Source of the DNA: Pseudobdellovibrionaceae bacterium
GTDB taxonomy: Bacteria; Bdellovibrionota; Bdellovibrionia; Bdellovibrionales; Bdellovibrionaceae
DNA length: 11,311 nucleotides
Reading direction: 5' to 3'
NCBI GenBank assembly: GCA_947374445.1
Contig: CANCBY010000067.1
Span: 1-11,311 of the forward strand
The position numbers and the translations under genes are program-made. The notes under the pieces are model-generated. The model saw nothing but the letters and a program-made list of their open reading frames with translations. It had not been told where the DNA came from and ran no database searches. Every line of letters starts with the position of its first letter. Position 1 is the stretch's first letter. Below, piece by piece: positions 1-6,451 of the stretch.

Positions 1-2
1 AT

Positions 3-1430
3 TGCCAAGACTGCGGCGAAATCACTGTTGCCGAACACGATCCAAGCCAGTGCGAGAAGTGCTCAAGTAAAAATCTCAAGCAAGAAAATGACGTTTTAGA
101 CACCTGGTTCAGTTCTGCTTTATGGCCTTTCAGCACCATGGGCTGGCCAAACCAAACCGAAACTCTGAAGACTTTTTATCCCACCAGCGTTCTTGTTACT
201 GGCCATGATATTATTTTCTTTTGGGTGGCTCGAATGATCATGATGGGGCTTGAGTTCATGAAGGACGTTCCTTTTCGCCAAGTCTACATTCATGGGCTTG
301 TGCGCGACTCTCAGGGCCGTAAGATGTCTAAATCTACTGGCAACTCTGTAGACCCTGTTGAAATGATCGAAAAGTACGGGGCAGATGCGCTTAGATACAC
401 ATTCCTTGCCCATATTCATTCAGGAAAGGATTTTAAGTTTAGCGAACAGCGCCTCGAGGGCTATCGCAATTTCATGAATAAAATCTGGAATGCCACTCGT
501 TTTGCATTGGGTGTTCTACAAGATTTTAAAGTGCCTGAAGCTGGTGTTAAAGCACTTCCTGCAAAATCTGAAATTTCAGTTTTTGATCAATGGCTTATAT
601 ATAAATTGGGTGCCGTTGAAAAGACTGTCGAAGATGCTCTTGAGCAAAATCGTTTTTCTGATGCAGCAAATGCGCTTTACTCCTTCACTTGGTATGAGTT
701 CTGCGACTGGTATATTGAATTTATCAAACCAATCGTTAATGGGCCTGCCAATGGTGAAAAAGAAGCCTCTCAGCTTGTGTTAGCTCAAACTCTGAATCGC
801 ATCATGAGACTCTTGCACCCACTAGCACCTTTTATTTCGGAAGAGCTTTATCAGAAGCTTCCGATCAAGGGCACAGCTTGCATCGTCGACCAATACCCTA
901 ACACTCGAAATGATAAAGAGTTTTTAAGTCTTGGCAATGAAAAGGCCGCTCTTGAAATTGACGTGGTCAAAGAAGTTATTGCAGCCATCAGAAACATTCG
1001 CGGCGAAAACCGAATCAAGCCCGGAGAAAAAATTAAAGTACGACTCACTCCTAGCGATGACACTGCTCAAAAAATTCTGGGCTCAAACCGCAATGCTGTC
1101 GAAACAATGGGACGTATTTCAGACTTAGTGATTGGCGATCATGGCTCGCTGTCAAAATGTGCTGTCGCTGAAGTTATTGTCAAAAACCTCAAGGTCAAAG
1201 TGGTAATTCCGCTCGAAGGCTTGGTTGACTTCGATGAAGAGATCAAACGAATTCAAAAACTAGTAGAAAAGCTAAACAAAGACATCACAGGTCTTTCAGG
1301 TCGACTCTCAAATGCTAATTTTGTCGCCAATGCGGCAGAAGACGTGGTTGAGGCTGATAAAGCCCTTCTGGAACAAGCTAAAATTCAAATTGAATCTTTG
1401 CGCGAAGCTTTGATTCGGTTTCAATCCTAA
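3..1430 (+). CDS. valS: Valyl-tRNA synthetase, C-terminal part (5' end outside window)
   Basis: This class I aminoacyl-tRNA synthetase charges tRNA-Val with valine in the cytoplasm. The reading frame is open from base 3, so the gene starts before the window and the HIGH motif is not visible. The first residues hold a CxxC...CxxC zinc-knuckle-like pair (bases 3-80). The family block DTWFSSALWPFSTMGWP follows from base 99, and the KMSKS catalytic loop lies at 321-335 within GRKMSKSTGNSVDP. An anticodon-binding helical domain comes next (WYIEFIKP, HPLAPFISEELYQKLP). The last 65 or so residues are a charged coiled coil, matching the tRNA-binding arm that ends bacterial ValS. The TAA stop is at 1428-1430. 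The next gene converges on it, so valS is probably last in its transcription unit. Identification is secure. Confidence 0.97.
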   Translation, partial: CQDCGEITVAEHDPSQCEKCSSKNLKQENDVLDTWFSSALWPFSTMGWPNQTETLKTFYPTSVLVTGHDIIFFWVARMIMMGLEFMKDVPFRQVYIHGLVRDSQGRKMSKSTGNSVDPVEMIEKYGADALRYTFLAHIHSGKDFKFSEQRLEGYRNFMNKIWNATRFALGVLQDFKVPEAGVKALPAKSEISVFDQWLIYKLGAVEKTVEDALEQNRFSDAANALYSFTWYEFCDWYIEFIKPIVNGPANGEKEASQLVLAQTLNRIMRLLHPLAPFISEELYQKLPIKGTACIVDQYPNTRNDKEFLSLGNEKAALEIDVVKEVIAAIRNIRGENRIKPGEKIKVRLTPSDDTAQKILGSNRNAVETMGRISDLVIGDHGSLSKCAVAEVIVKNLKVKVVIPLEGLVDFDEEIKRIQKLVEKLNKDITGLSGRLSNANFVANAAEDVVEADKALLEQAKIQIESLREALIRFQS

Positions 1431-1446
1431 TTGATTTACAAAGTGT

Positions 1447-1467
1447 GAGGTAGCTCCGAGCTATCTC
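1447..1467. terminator. Candidate hairpin between convergent genes
   Basis: GAGGTAGCTC and GAGCTATCTC form a stem of about ten pairs (one G-T) almost without spacer, in the 76-bp gap between valS and the convergent downstream gene. No T-tract follows on either strand, so termination is only inferred from position. Confidence 0.3.
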
Positions 1468-1482
1468 ATGCTTTGCCGGTGG

Positions 1483-1519
1483 GCTAGCGCACGCACGTAG
1501 CTTTAGCTAACGCACGCAC
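1483..1519. repeat. Short tandem-like direct repeat at a gene 3' end
   Basis: GCTAGCGCACGCAC (1483-1496) recurs 23 bp on as GCTAACGCACGCAC (1506-1519), one mismatch in 14. The second copy contains the stop codon and last codons of the minus-strand gene ending at 1507. It may be a small local duplication; the 23-bp offset is not in frame. Confidence 0.5.
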
Positions 1520-2253
1520 TGACAAGATTCACGGGATTTAAAGTTTTGACAGCGAAAATAACGATCGGCTTTTTGAAATTCAAATTCAGCCAGAGTTCCA
1601 TTCTTTTCAATATAGTCGATGTGTTCACCCGCTGAAAAGTGAGCTGTAGCCGCTTTCTCTTTATAGAACACATCTCCCTCTTTCAGCATTTGGTTTACAA
1701 CTTCATCAGAAGGATTATCGCTCTTCTCCGCAGGTATCTCGACAGGAATCGGCAAGCCTTCTTTATCAACTGCAAAATACTTTAGAAGGCGAACAACTTT
1801 GCCACCATCGAGCTCGTTTAGCTCCATTCGAATTCTTCGCTCAGCACCGCCCTGAGCATGAAGATGCCAATTCATCCAGCGATCTACTTGCCGAGTTGTT
1901 GGCCCTAAATCTTCTTGAGTATGAGATAAAATACTTTCGATAGTGACAGGTGATGAATCCACCATAGAAGTCGTCTTAAGATCGAAACAATTCGAAAGAT
2001 CTGTCAAAATTAACTGAAACATCTTTTGGTCATCAAGTGAGATTTGATTCAGCGTTGCCGGGTCTTTGACCGGATCACCCATCATCTCTTGCTGAGGCTC
2101 TGGAAGATTGTTTTTATTTTCGTCCGTGACTTCGATCCCACCGGGCTTAGTGCCTCGCTCGAAAACACCTTGCTGATACAAAATTCCAAATAAAATTAAA
2201 AGTGCAAAACCAACAACAACCAATAAAGTTCTGTTCTGTGTTTTCATTTGCAT
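1507..2253 (-). CDS. Membrane-anchored periplasmic protein of unknown function
   Basis: This is a 248-residue protein that I do not recognise. It starts MQMKTQNRT and has one hydrophobic segment at about residues 9-26, followed by a polar domain. That suggests an uncleaved N-terminal anchor with the rest outside the cytoplasmic membrane. There are four cysteines (C89, C235, C244, C246), three of them in the last 14 residues (FRCQNF...SCQC), which would suit disulfides in the periplasm. I chose the ATG at 2253 because AAGAGGA sits about six bases before it. The frame stays open further upstream, but that extension overlaps the oxygenase gene and lacks sensible protein character. The oxygenase gene ends 113 bp upstream on the same strand, so co-transcription is possible. 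The function is unknown. Confidence 0.75.
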   Translation of the reverse strand: MQMKTQNRTLLVVVGFALLILFGILYQQGVFERGTKPGGIEVTDENKNNLPEPQQEMMGDPVKDPATLNQISLDDQKMFQLILTDLSNCFDLKTTSMVDSSPVTIESILSHTQEDLGPTTRQVDRWMNWHLHAQGGAERRIRMELNELDGGKVVRLLKYFAVDKEGLPIPVEIPAEKSDNPSDEVVNQMLKEGDVFYKEKAATAHFSAGEHIDYIEKNGTLAEFEFQKADRYFRCQNFKSRESCQCVR

Positions 2254-2366
2254 CAAGGTCCTCTTCTGAATCATTGCAATTAAGCACTCATCATGACCTA
2301 TGACATAGTTCCAGGGCAACGAAAACTCGCCGCCCAAAAAATAACAATCCGAACTCGATACAGGAC

Positions 2367-3341
2367 CTATTTTATAAGACCAATTTCGCGCAAACGCTGC
2401 ATAAGAAAATCGTGCGAAGAAATATCCGCGTACTTGGCGCCAGTGCCTTTGCAAGACGGAATGCACGACAAAATAGCTTCTGGATTGGGATGCATAAAAA
2501 ATGGCATAGAAAAACGGCTGCCATTGGTTCCATCTTGCGGATTCACCACACGGTGAGTGGTCGAAGGAATCACGTCATTGGTTGCACGCGCTAACATGTC
2601 ACCAGCATCAACAATCAACGCCCCTGGCTCGCTCACAACATCAAGCCAAGTGCCATCGCGGTCTTTGAGCTGCAAACCAGAAGTTGTGGCAGCCGGAAGG
2701 ATCGTGATCAAGTTAATGTCTTCATGGGCCGCTGCGCGAATGCAGCGTGGATCAACACCCTCAGGAATTGGTGGGTAGTGCAAAAGACGCAAGATCGAAT
2801 TGCCTTCTTCAGTCATCGAATCAAAATAATGATTTGGCACTTCTAACGGAAATGTCAGCGCCTGAAGCATCGCAGAGCCTGCTTGCTCTAAAGAGGCATA
2901 AATTTTTTCAAAGGTCGCGCGAAACTCAGGAACTTCAGCCGCCGGCCAAACGTTCTTAGGATAGTACTGAGCAAATTTATGATCGGCAGAGACTTCGCGG
3001 CCCACATGCCAAAACTCTTTCAGGTCCATAACCGGTGAATCTTTTGCGTGCTCAGTTCCAAACGGAGTGTAACCGCGCTGTCCACCTGCTACTTTTGCGT
3101 ACTGAAGCTTCTTCTCAACCGGAAGACGAAAAAAGGCTTCTGACATCTCATAGGCTTTGGCCAAAAGATCGGTGTGCACATCGTGGTCTTTTAAAATAAT
3201 AAAACCGTAGTCTTTAATCCCATGAAACAGTTCATTGATGAACTTGAGCTGATCGTTTTGCGAACCTTCGGTGTAGCTTTTCAAGCTCAGAGTGGGAACT
3301 TTTCGAAGAGTAGCAGCACCTTTATCGATTGTAGCTTCCAT
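2367..3341 (-). CDS. 2-oxoglutarate/Fe(II)-dependent oxygenase, isopenicillin N synthase-like
   Basis: This 324-residue protein has the full plan of the IPNS-like (2OG-FeII_Oxy plus DIOX_N) family. The N-terminal DIOX_N region is at about 15-130 (VPTLSLKSY, GFIILKDHDV, GYTPFGTEHAKD). The C-terminal double-stranded beta-helix core is at about 180-290. The iron ligands appear as H206-x-D208 (AAHEDINLIT) and H263 (STTHRVV), and R276-x-S278 (RFSMPFF) is the usual 2-oxoglutarate-binding pair. The family hydroxylates, desaturates or cyclises small molecules in the cytosol; the substrate cannot be read from sequence. The start is firm: AGGAGGT lies four bases before the ATG. The length matches family members of about 310-350 residues. 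No biosynthetic cluster surrounds it, so a stand-alone catabolic or modifying role is more likely than antibiotic synthesis. Confidence 0.92.
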   Translation of the reverse strand: MEATIDKGAATLRKVPTLSLKSYTEGSQNDQLKFINELFHGIKDYGFIILKDHDVHTDLLAKAYEMSEAFFRLPVEKKLQYAKVAGGQRGYTPFGTEHAKDSPVMDLKEFWHVGREVSADHKFAQYYPKNVWPAAEVPEFRATFEKIYASLEQAGSAMLQALTFPLEVPNHYFDSMTEEGNSILRLLHYPPIPEGVDPRCIRAAAHEDINLITILPAATTSGLQLKDRDGTWLDVVSEPGALIVDAGDMLARATNDVIPSTTHRVVNPQDGTNGSRFSMPFFMHPNPEAILSCIPSCKGTGAKYADISSHDFLMQRLREIGLIK

Positions 3342-3588
3342 CGGACCTCCTGAAGTATCTGGTATTTAGCTGATGAGATTTCTCTCTTGAACCAAATCTA
3401 TGAGATTTTTACTACTGAAAAAGCTAGAATTGCAGTCTTTTCAGGTGCTTCTTGGACAAAATGGCCCATCGGGGCTCGCAATTCATTGCTCTACATCAGC
3501 TTGCTAAAATCACCAAATACACTGAAGCTCTGTTGGCTGGGCTGATATAGCCATGTACTTTCATATAGTTAAAAATTATGTAGCATTT

Positions 3589-3616
3589 TGTATTAATATG
3601 TATTATTATTAATACA
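3589..3616. promoter_or_regulatory. Probable operator of the RHH regulator (TGTATTA half-sites)
   Basis: Three half-sites lie just before the ribosome-binding site of the RHH gene: TGTATTA at 3589-3595, again at 3599-3605 exactly ten bases on, and the inverted form TAATACA at 3610-3616. The outer arms TGTATTAAT and ATTAATACA form a perfect 9-bp dyad. Tandem half-sites at helical-turn spacing beside an RHH gene are the usual design of autorepressing antitoxin operators. That this protein binds here is inference. Confidence 0.6.
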
Positions 3617-3627
3617 TTGGAGGTTTT

Positions 3628-3861
3628 ATGGGATTACCTAAAACTGTGCGCTTTGAAGAAGGGCTTGAAGGAAAAGTGGAAGAGTATCTTGAAGCCAATG
3701 GCATCAAGTTCTCTCAGCTCGTCAATATGGCTGTTTCAAAGTTTATCTCTGAGCCACAAACCATTCAACTGGCACCCGTCAGCACCGATAACTTTTTGAA
3801 AACGGCGGCAAAGGCTTTCGGCAAGCACAAGAATGCGATGGATAAGCTCAAGCGAGAGTGA
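3628..3861 (+). CDS. Ribbon-helix-helix (CopG/Arc-like) antitoxin-type regulator
   Basis: This is a 77-residue protein. The N-terminal stretch PKTVRFEE (4-11) suits the DNA-reading beta strand. It is followed by helix A (about 12-24, LEGKVEEYLEANG) and helix B (about 27-41, KFSQLVNMAVSKFI), the plan of RHH antitoxins. The tail (42-77) is basic and polar (TDNFLKTAAKAFGKHKNAM), as expected for a toxin-binding arm. GGAGG sits four bases before the ATG. The end of the gene overlaps by four bases (GTGA) the start of a Doc-like reading frame, the normal arrangement for a type II toxin-antitoxin operon. The AT-rich dyad just upstream suggests autoregulation. Because the toxin frame is broken, this gene appears to be an orphan antitoxin. 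I could not identify the exact RHH subfamily. Confidence 0.72.
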   Translation: MGLPKTVRFEEGLEGKVEEYLEANGIKFSQLVNMAVSKFISEPQTIQLAPVSTDNFLKTAAKAFGKHKNAMDKLKRE

Positions 3862-4082
3862 TTTTTCTTCCAACGGCTGAGGCTGTCGTTGCCTTAAATA
3901 AATATATTTGCCAGCAAGGTGGAAATAAAAAAAACCAAAATCTCGAGTTGTCTCAACCCTTCGGGTTCAACGTTTTCGTCTCCAATTTCTGGATTTGCCG
4001 CAAATCAACAGCGGCCAAGATCAACTATTTAAAATCCGTATCAAATTTCCAATTCCGAGTTCCCAATAACTCTCGGGTTTGA
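3858..4082 (+). pseudogene. Remnant of a Doc/Fic-like (death-on-curing) toxin gene
   Basis: The frame opens with GTG overlapping the antitoxin stop. Its first 23 residues, MIFLPTAEAVVALNKYICQQ followed by GGN, resemble the N-terminus of Doc-family toxins (hydrophobic start, xPxEEVLxLHxxxIxxxGG). After GGN the match stops: an A-rich run and then residues with no Doc character follow, and the family signature HxFxDANKR is absent from all the DNA up to 4123. Only about 70 bases of real toxin sequence seem to be left; the remaining 50 codons of the frame are probably chance. The Doc call rests on a short match, but the overlap with an RHH gene supports it. Confidence 0.5.
3947..3971 (+). terminator. 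Candidate hairpin after the toxin remnant
   Basis: AACCC-TTC-GGGTT is extended by GTTG and CAAC across a TCTC bulge, and is followed by GTTTTC. This is a plausible weak terminator for the RHH operon. A second small dyad, GATTTG-CCG-CAAATC, lies at 3992-4006. Confidence 0.35.
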
Positions 4083-4086
4083 TGAG

Positions 4087-4124
4087 ATCATGCTGAGTTC
4101 TGTGGAAAAGTAGATCAGCACGAT
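4087..4124 (-). terminator. Inverted repeat at the end of the LysR gene
   Basis: ATCATGCTGA (4087-4096) pairs with TCAGCACGAT (4115-4124) across an 18-base loop, nine of ten positions being Watson-Crick plus one G-T. It abuts the stop codon of the minus-strand LysR gene. No clear T-tract follows, so a terminator role is only suggested. Confidence 0.3.
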
Positions 4125-4990
4125 TAGCCCTTCAAAAGTAAATTTAGCATTGGATGCCGTTTTCCCTTTTGGCGGTACACCAAAAAGTAGCTCTGCTTAA
4201 TTTTTTTAAATTCATGAACTATGTGCAGCTCGCCTGCTTCAAGCTCTCGTCGGATGCCAATCTTAGGAATTGCGATTAAACAATCTGTTTCAAGTGCGAG
4301 CAGACGCAAGAATGCGATGTCATCGATGAATCCTCGAATGTGGGCCGCCTCGGCTTCAGCAGTAACAAAATCTAAAAGAGCCGAAGTCACTGGGCTGCTT
4401 CGCGCAGGCAGGTAAAGTCCCTTTGAGAGCATGGATGATAATTTCTCGGCGTCCACCTTCTTCGGCTTCGTTCTGCTCACAAGACAAACCGTTTCTGACG
4501 CAATTTCGGTTTGGGCAAGAGGTTCCGCTTCTGACGAGGGAATTGGCACGTCAGAAAGAACTGCATCAAGTTTGTAGTTTACCAAACGATCAATCAGAAC
4601 TGGCGCATCACCAACTTCTAGCGATAAATCCGTTTTGGAATCAGAAAGGACATTGCTAAGTATTTTTAATTGTAGATTTTTTGATAGTCCTCCAAGGGCA
4701 CCAACACGGAAACTCGACTTCATCTTTCCCGACCTAAAATACTGAAGCAGATCATTTCCTTGGCGAAAAATTTCTTCCGCTTGTGCAAGAGTCACCTGCC
4801 CAGCTTCGGTCAGTTTGAAGCCTCTTGGTCCACGCTCCATTAGCTTCTCGCCAAGATGGTCTTCCAGTTTTGAAACTTGAAGACTGACAGCTGACTGGGC
4901 GATACTCAGTTTGAGTGCGGCTTTTGAGAACCCACCTTCTTTGCAGACGATCCAAAAATAATAAAGATGATGATAATTGAGCCATTCCAT
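4124..4990 (-). CDS. LysR-family transcriptional regulator, NhaR-like
   Basis: This 288-residue regulator has an N-terminal winged helix-turn-helix at about 4-63 (NYHHLYYFWIVCKEGGFSKA, then SAVSLQVSKLEDHLGEKLMER) and a periplasmic-binding-protein-like effector domain after about 90. The opening NYHHLYYFW and the segment RVGALGGLSKNL resemble NhaR, the sodium-responsive activator of nhaA in E. coli. The ATG at 4990 gives the family's usual N-terminus; a TTG three codons earlier has no better ribosome-binding site. The gene faces the zinc-ribbon/sbtA operon across 96 bp, the classic position for a LysR regulator of a divergent target. It probably controls the bicarbonate transporter, perhaps sensing sodium, pH or carbon supply. 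The family call is strong and the target inferred. Confidence 0.93.
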   Translation of the reverse strand: MEWLNYHHLYYFWIVCKEGGFSKAALKLSIAQSAVSLQVSKLEDHLGEKLMERGPRGFKLTEAGQVTLAQAEEIFRQGNDLLQYFRSGKMKSSFRVGALGGLSKNLQLKILSNVLSDSKTDLSLEVGDAPVLIDRLVNYKLDAVLSDVPIPSSEAEPLAQTEIASETVCLVSRTKPKKVDAEKLSSMLSKGLYLPARSSPVTSALLDFVTAEAEAAHIRGFIDDIAFLRLLALETDCLIAIPKIGIRRELEAGELHIVHEFKKIKQSYFLVYRQKGKRHPMLNLLLKG

Positions 4991-5000
4991 AGCTCTCAAT

Positions 5001-5015
5001 ATCTAAAATAGAGAT
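5001..5015. promoter_or_regulatory. LysR-type box (T-N11-A dyad)
   Basis: ATCT-N7-AGAT forms a dyad with T-N11-A spacing, the consensus of LysR-family sites. It lies 10 bp upstream of the regulator's ATG and about 70 bp before the divergent operon's start, so it could serve both autorepression and activation of the operon. Confidence 0.45.
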
Positions 5016-5036
5016 GACATTTGCAAGTTTTATATA

Positions 5037-5066
5037 TTTCACAAAATCATATTAATTTTCGATAAT
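5037..5066 (+). promoter_or_regulatory. Weak candidate promoter of the zinc-ribbon/sbtA operon
   Basis: TTTCAC (5037-5042) and GATAAT (5061-5066) are 18 bases apart, upstream of the GTG at 5087. The -10 element is good and the -35 element poor, as expected for a promoter needing an activator. Confidence 0.3.
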
Positions 5067-5086
5067 AGCGATGAAGAGGTAGGCAG

Positions 5087-5371
5087 GTGCAAAGCAACTC
5101 AACAGCAAATCCGACACGTCAGACTGCCATCCTAGAGGCAGGTAAAGTACTTTTAGAAAAGCTGAAGTCATTCTGTCCGGCATGCTCTTATCCAGGATAT
5201 GCAATCACTAAAGGTATACCTGGTCTCCCATGTTCGGACTGCGGAGAAGCAAGTCACATCGCAAAAACAGTCCTATTTGAATGCGTCAGCTGTAAATTTT
5301 CGGAAGAAAAGAAAAGACCTGATGGCAAAAAATCCATTGAACCCTCTGAATGTGAATTTTGTAACCCCTAA
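5087..5371 (+). CDS. Small four-CxxC zinc-ribbon protein (DUF6671-like C-terminal part)
   Basis: This 94-residue protein has four CxxC pairs (C30/C33, C49/C52, C66/C69, C89/C92), enough for two zinc ribbons. The pattern NPTR (8-11), then CPAC...PGY...GLPCSDCG...RPDGK...CEFCNP, matches what I recall as the C-terminal end of DUF6671 proteins, whose full form is about three times longer. Here the N-terminal domain is missing: an in-frame TGA lies at 5072-5074, and the GTG start at 5087 has GAGG seven bases upstream. It therefore looks like a stand-alone ribbon version that is translated, not a random fragment. It is the first gene of the operon and ends 18 bp before sbtA. A regulatory or partner role with the transporter is possible but unproven. 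Confidence 0.72.
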   Translation: MQSNSTANPTRQTAILEAGKVLLEKLKSFCPACSYPGYAITKGIPGLPCSDCGEASHIAKTVLFECVSCKFSEEKKRPDGKKSIEPSECEFCNP

Positions 5372-5389
5372 AGGAACGGAGATACGCCA

Positions 5390-6382
5390 TTGGCAACATT
5401 TGACATCTTAAAAGCGAACTTACTTTCACCGATCGTCCTCGCATTTGCGCTAGGGATCTTCGCAAGACTCATTCGCAGCGAACTGGCGCTGCCTAAAGAT
5501 TTGTATGCTTCGCTGTCGATTTACCTGCTCTTGGCGCTTGGCTTAAAAGGCGGCGTTGAACTTTCAGAAAGCTCTGTTCACGCCATCGCTTTGCCGGGCC
5601 TTGCAACGCTTTTCCTGGGCTGCCTGACTCCTGTATCGGCCTATTTCCTGCTGAGACGACTTGGGCGGTTTAGTTCAGTGGATGCCGCAGGCATGGCGGC
5701 CCACTACGGATCAGTATCAGCAGTGACATTCATCGCTGCGCAACAGTTCACCGCCAATATGGGCGCGACAGCTGAAGGCTTCATGCCAACGCTCTTAACT
5801 CTTCTTGAAAGTCCAGGCATTCACATTGCCTTGGCTATTGGTGCGTTGAAGCGAGCAAAACTTCAAACAGGCAGTTCAGAAACTCCGGCCAAAAGCAAAG
5901 GCACAATTCTTCACGAGATCCTCACGGCCCGTTCGATGATCCTGCTTGTTGGTGGACTGGTTGTTGGGCTTTTGATGGGCGTGAAGGGCTATGAACCCAT
6001 AAAGCCTTTCTTTGAAACAGGCTTCAAAGGTGCGCTCGTGTTGTTCATCCTTGAAATGGGGATCGTTGCCGCCACGAGGTTTCAAGATCTACGCAAGGTT
6101 GGATTCAGACTGATAGGCATGGGCATACTACTTCCGATCACTCATGGAGCTGCAGGAGTTTTCCTAGGTCATTGGGCTGGTTTATCTCTTGGCGGTGCGA
6201 CGGTCCTGGGGACCATGGCTGCCAGTGCATCTTACATTGCGGCACCTCCTGCTGTGCGAATGACGCTCCCAGAAGCGAACCCCGCATACTATTTAACGGC
6301 CAGTCTCGCCGTCACTTTCCCGTTTAATTTAGTGATTGGCATTCCTCTTTATTATCAAATTGCACTCTGGCTTCAAGGTTAG
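5390..6382 (+). CDS. sbtA: SbtA-type sodium-dependent bicarbonate transporter
   Basis: This 330-residue integral membrane protein belongs to the SbtA (Sbt_1, formerly DUF897) family, which in cyanobacteria imports bicarbonate with sodium at high affinity. Family signatures are AAHYGSVSAVTF (103-114), ASYIAAPPAVRMTLPEANP (279-297) and TFPFNLVIGIPLYY (309-322). About ten hydrophobic segments form two halves, joined by a hydrophilic cytoplasmic loop near 152-178 (KRAKLQTGSSETPAKSK). The start is TTG at 5390, with GGAG eight bases upstream. At 330 residues it is slightly shorter than the cyanobacterial protein (about 374), mainly in the central loop. The usual partner gene, the PII-like sbtB, is not next to it. 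In a heterotroph the imported bicarbonate would feed carboxylases or pH balance. Confidence 0.9.
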   Translation: MATFDILKANLLSPIVLAFALGIFARLIRSELALPKDLYASLSIYLLLALGLKGGVELSESSVHAIALPGLATLFLGCLTPVSAYFLLRRLGRFSSVDAAGMAAHYGSVSAVTFIAAQQFTANMGATAEGFMPTLLTLLESPGIHIALAIGALKRAKLQTGSSETPAKSKGTILHEILTARSMILLVGGLVVGLLMGVKGYEPIKPFFETGFKGALVLFILEMGIVAATRFQDLRKVGFRLIGMGILLPITHGAAGVFLGHWAGLSLGGATVLGTMAASASYIAAPPAVRMTLPEANPAYYLTASLAVTFPFNLVIGIPLYYQIALWLQG

Positions 6383-6451
6383 GAGATATTGAATTTGATC
6401 CGCCTAACAATAGTTTCGACAAAACATCTGGCTGAATGGTTCCAATTAATG
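6383..6451. other. Junction between chromosome-like and island-like DNA
   Basis: This 69-bp gap separates the convergent sbtA and the primase-like gene. Composition drops here from GC-rich (sbtA) to AT-rich. I see no strong terminator. Any attachment site would be expected near here, but its partner copy would lie outside the window and cannot be tested. Confidence 0.35.

Noticed and set aside
2254..2466. Upstream extension of the membrane-anchored protein by 71 residues
   Set aside because: It overlaps the oxygenase gene, reads as low-quality protein and lacks a ribosome-binding site; the ATG at 2253 has one.
3461..3550. 29-codon frame starting MAHRGSQFIALH in the oxygenase/RHH gap
   Set aside because: No ribosome-binding site, no family resemblance, very short; the 286-bp gap otherwise shows only a CTGAAAA/TTTTCAG dyad (3415-3444) and two ATGAGATTT copies, both possible by chance.
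3928..4082. Second half of the 74-codon frame as part of a real small protein
   Set aside because: After GGN the sequence has an A-rich run and hairpin-like DNA and no family resemblance; only the first 70 bases look coding.
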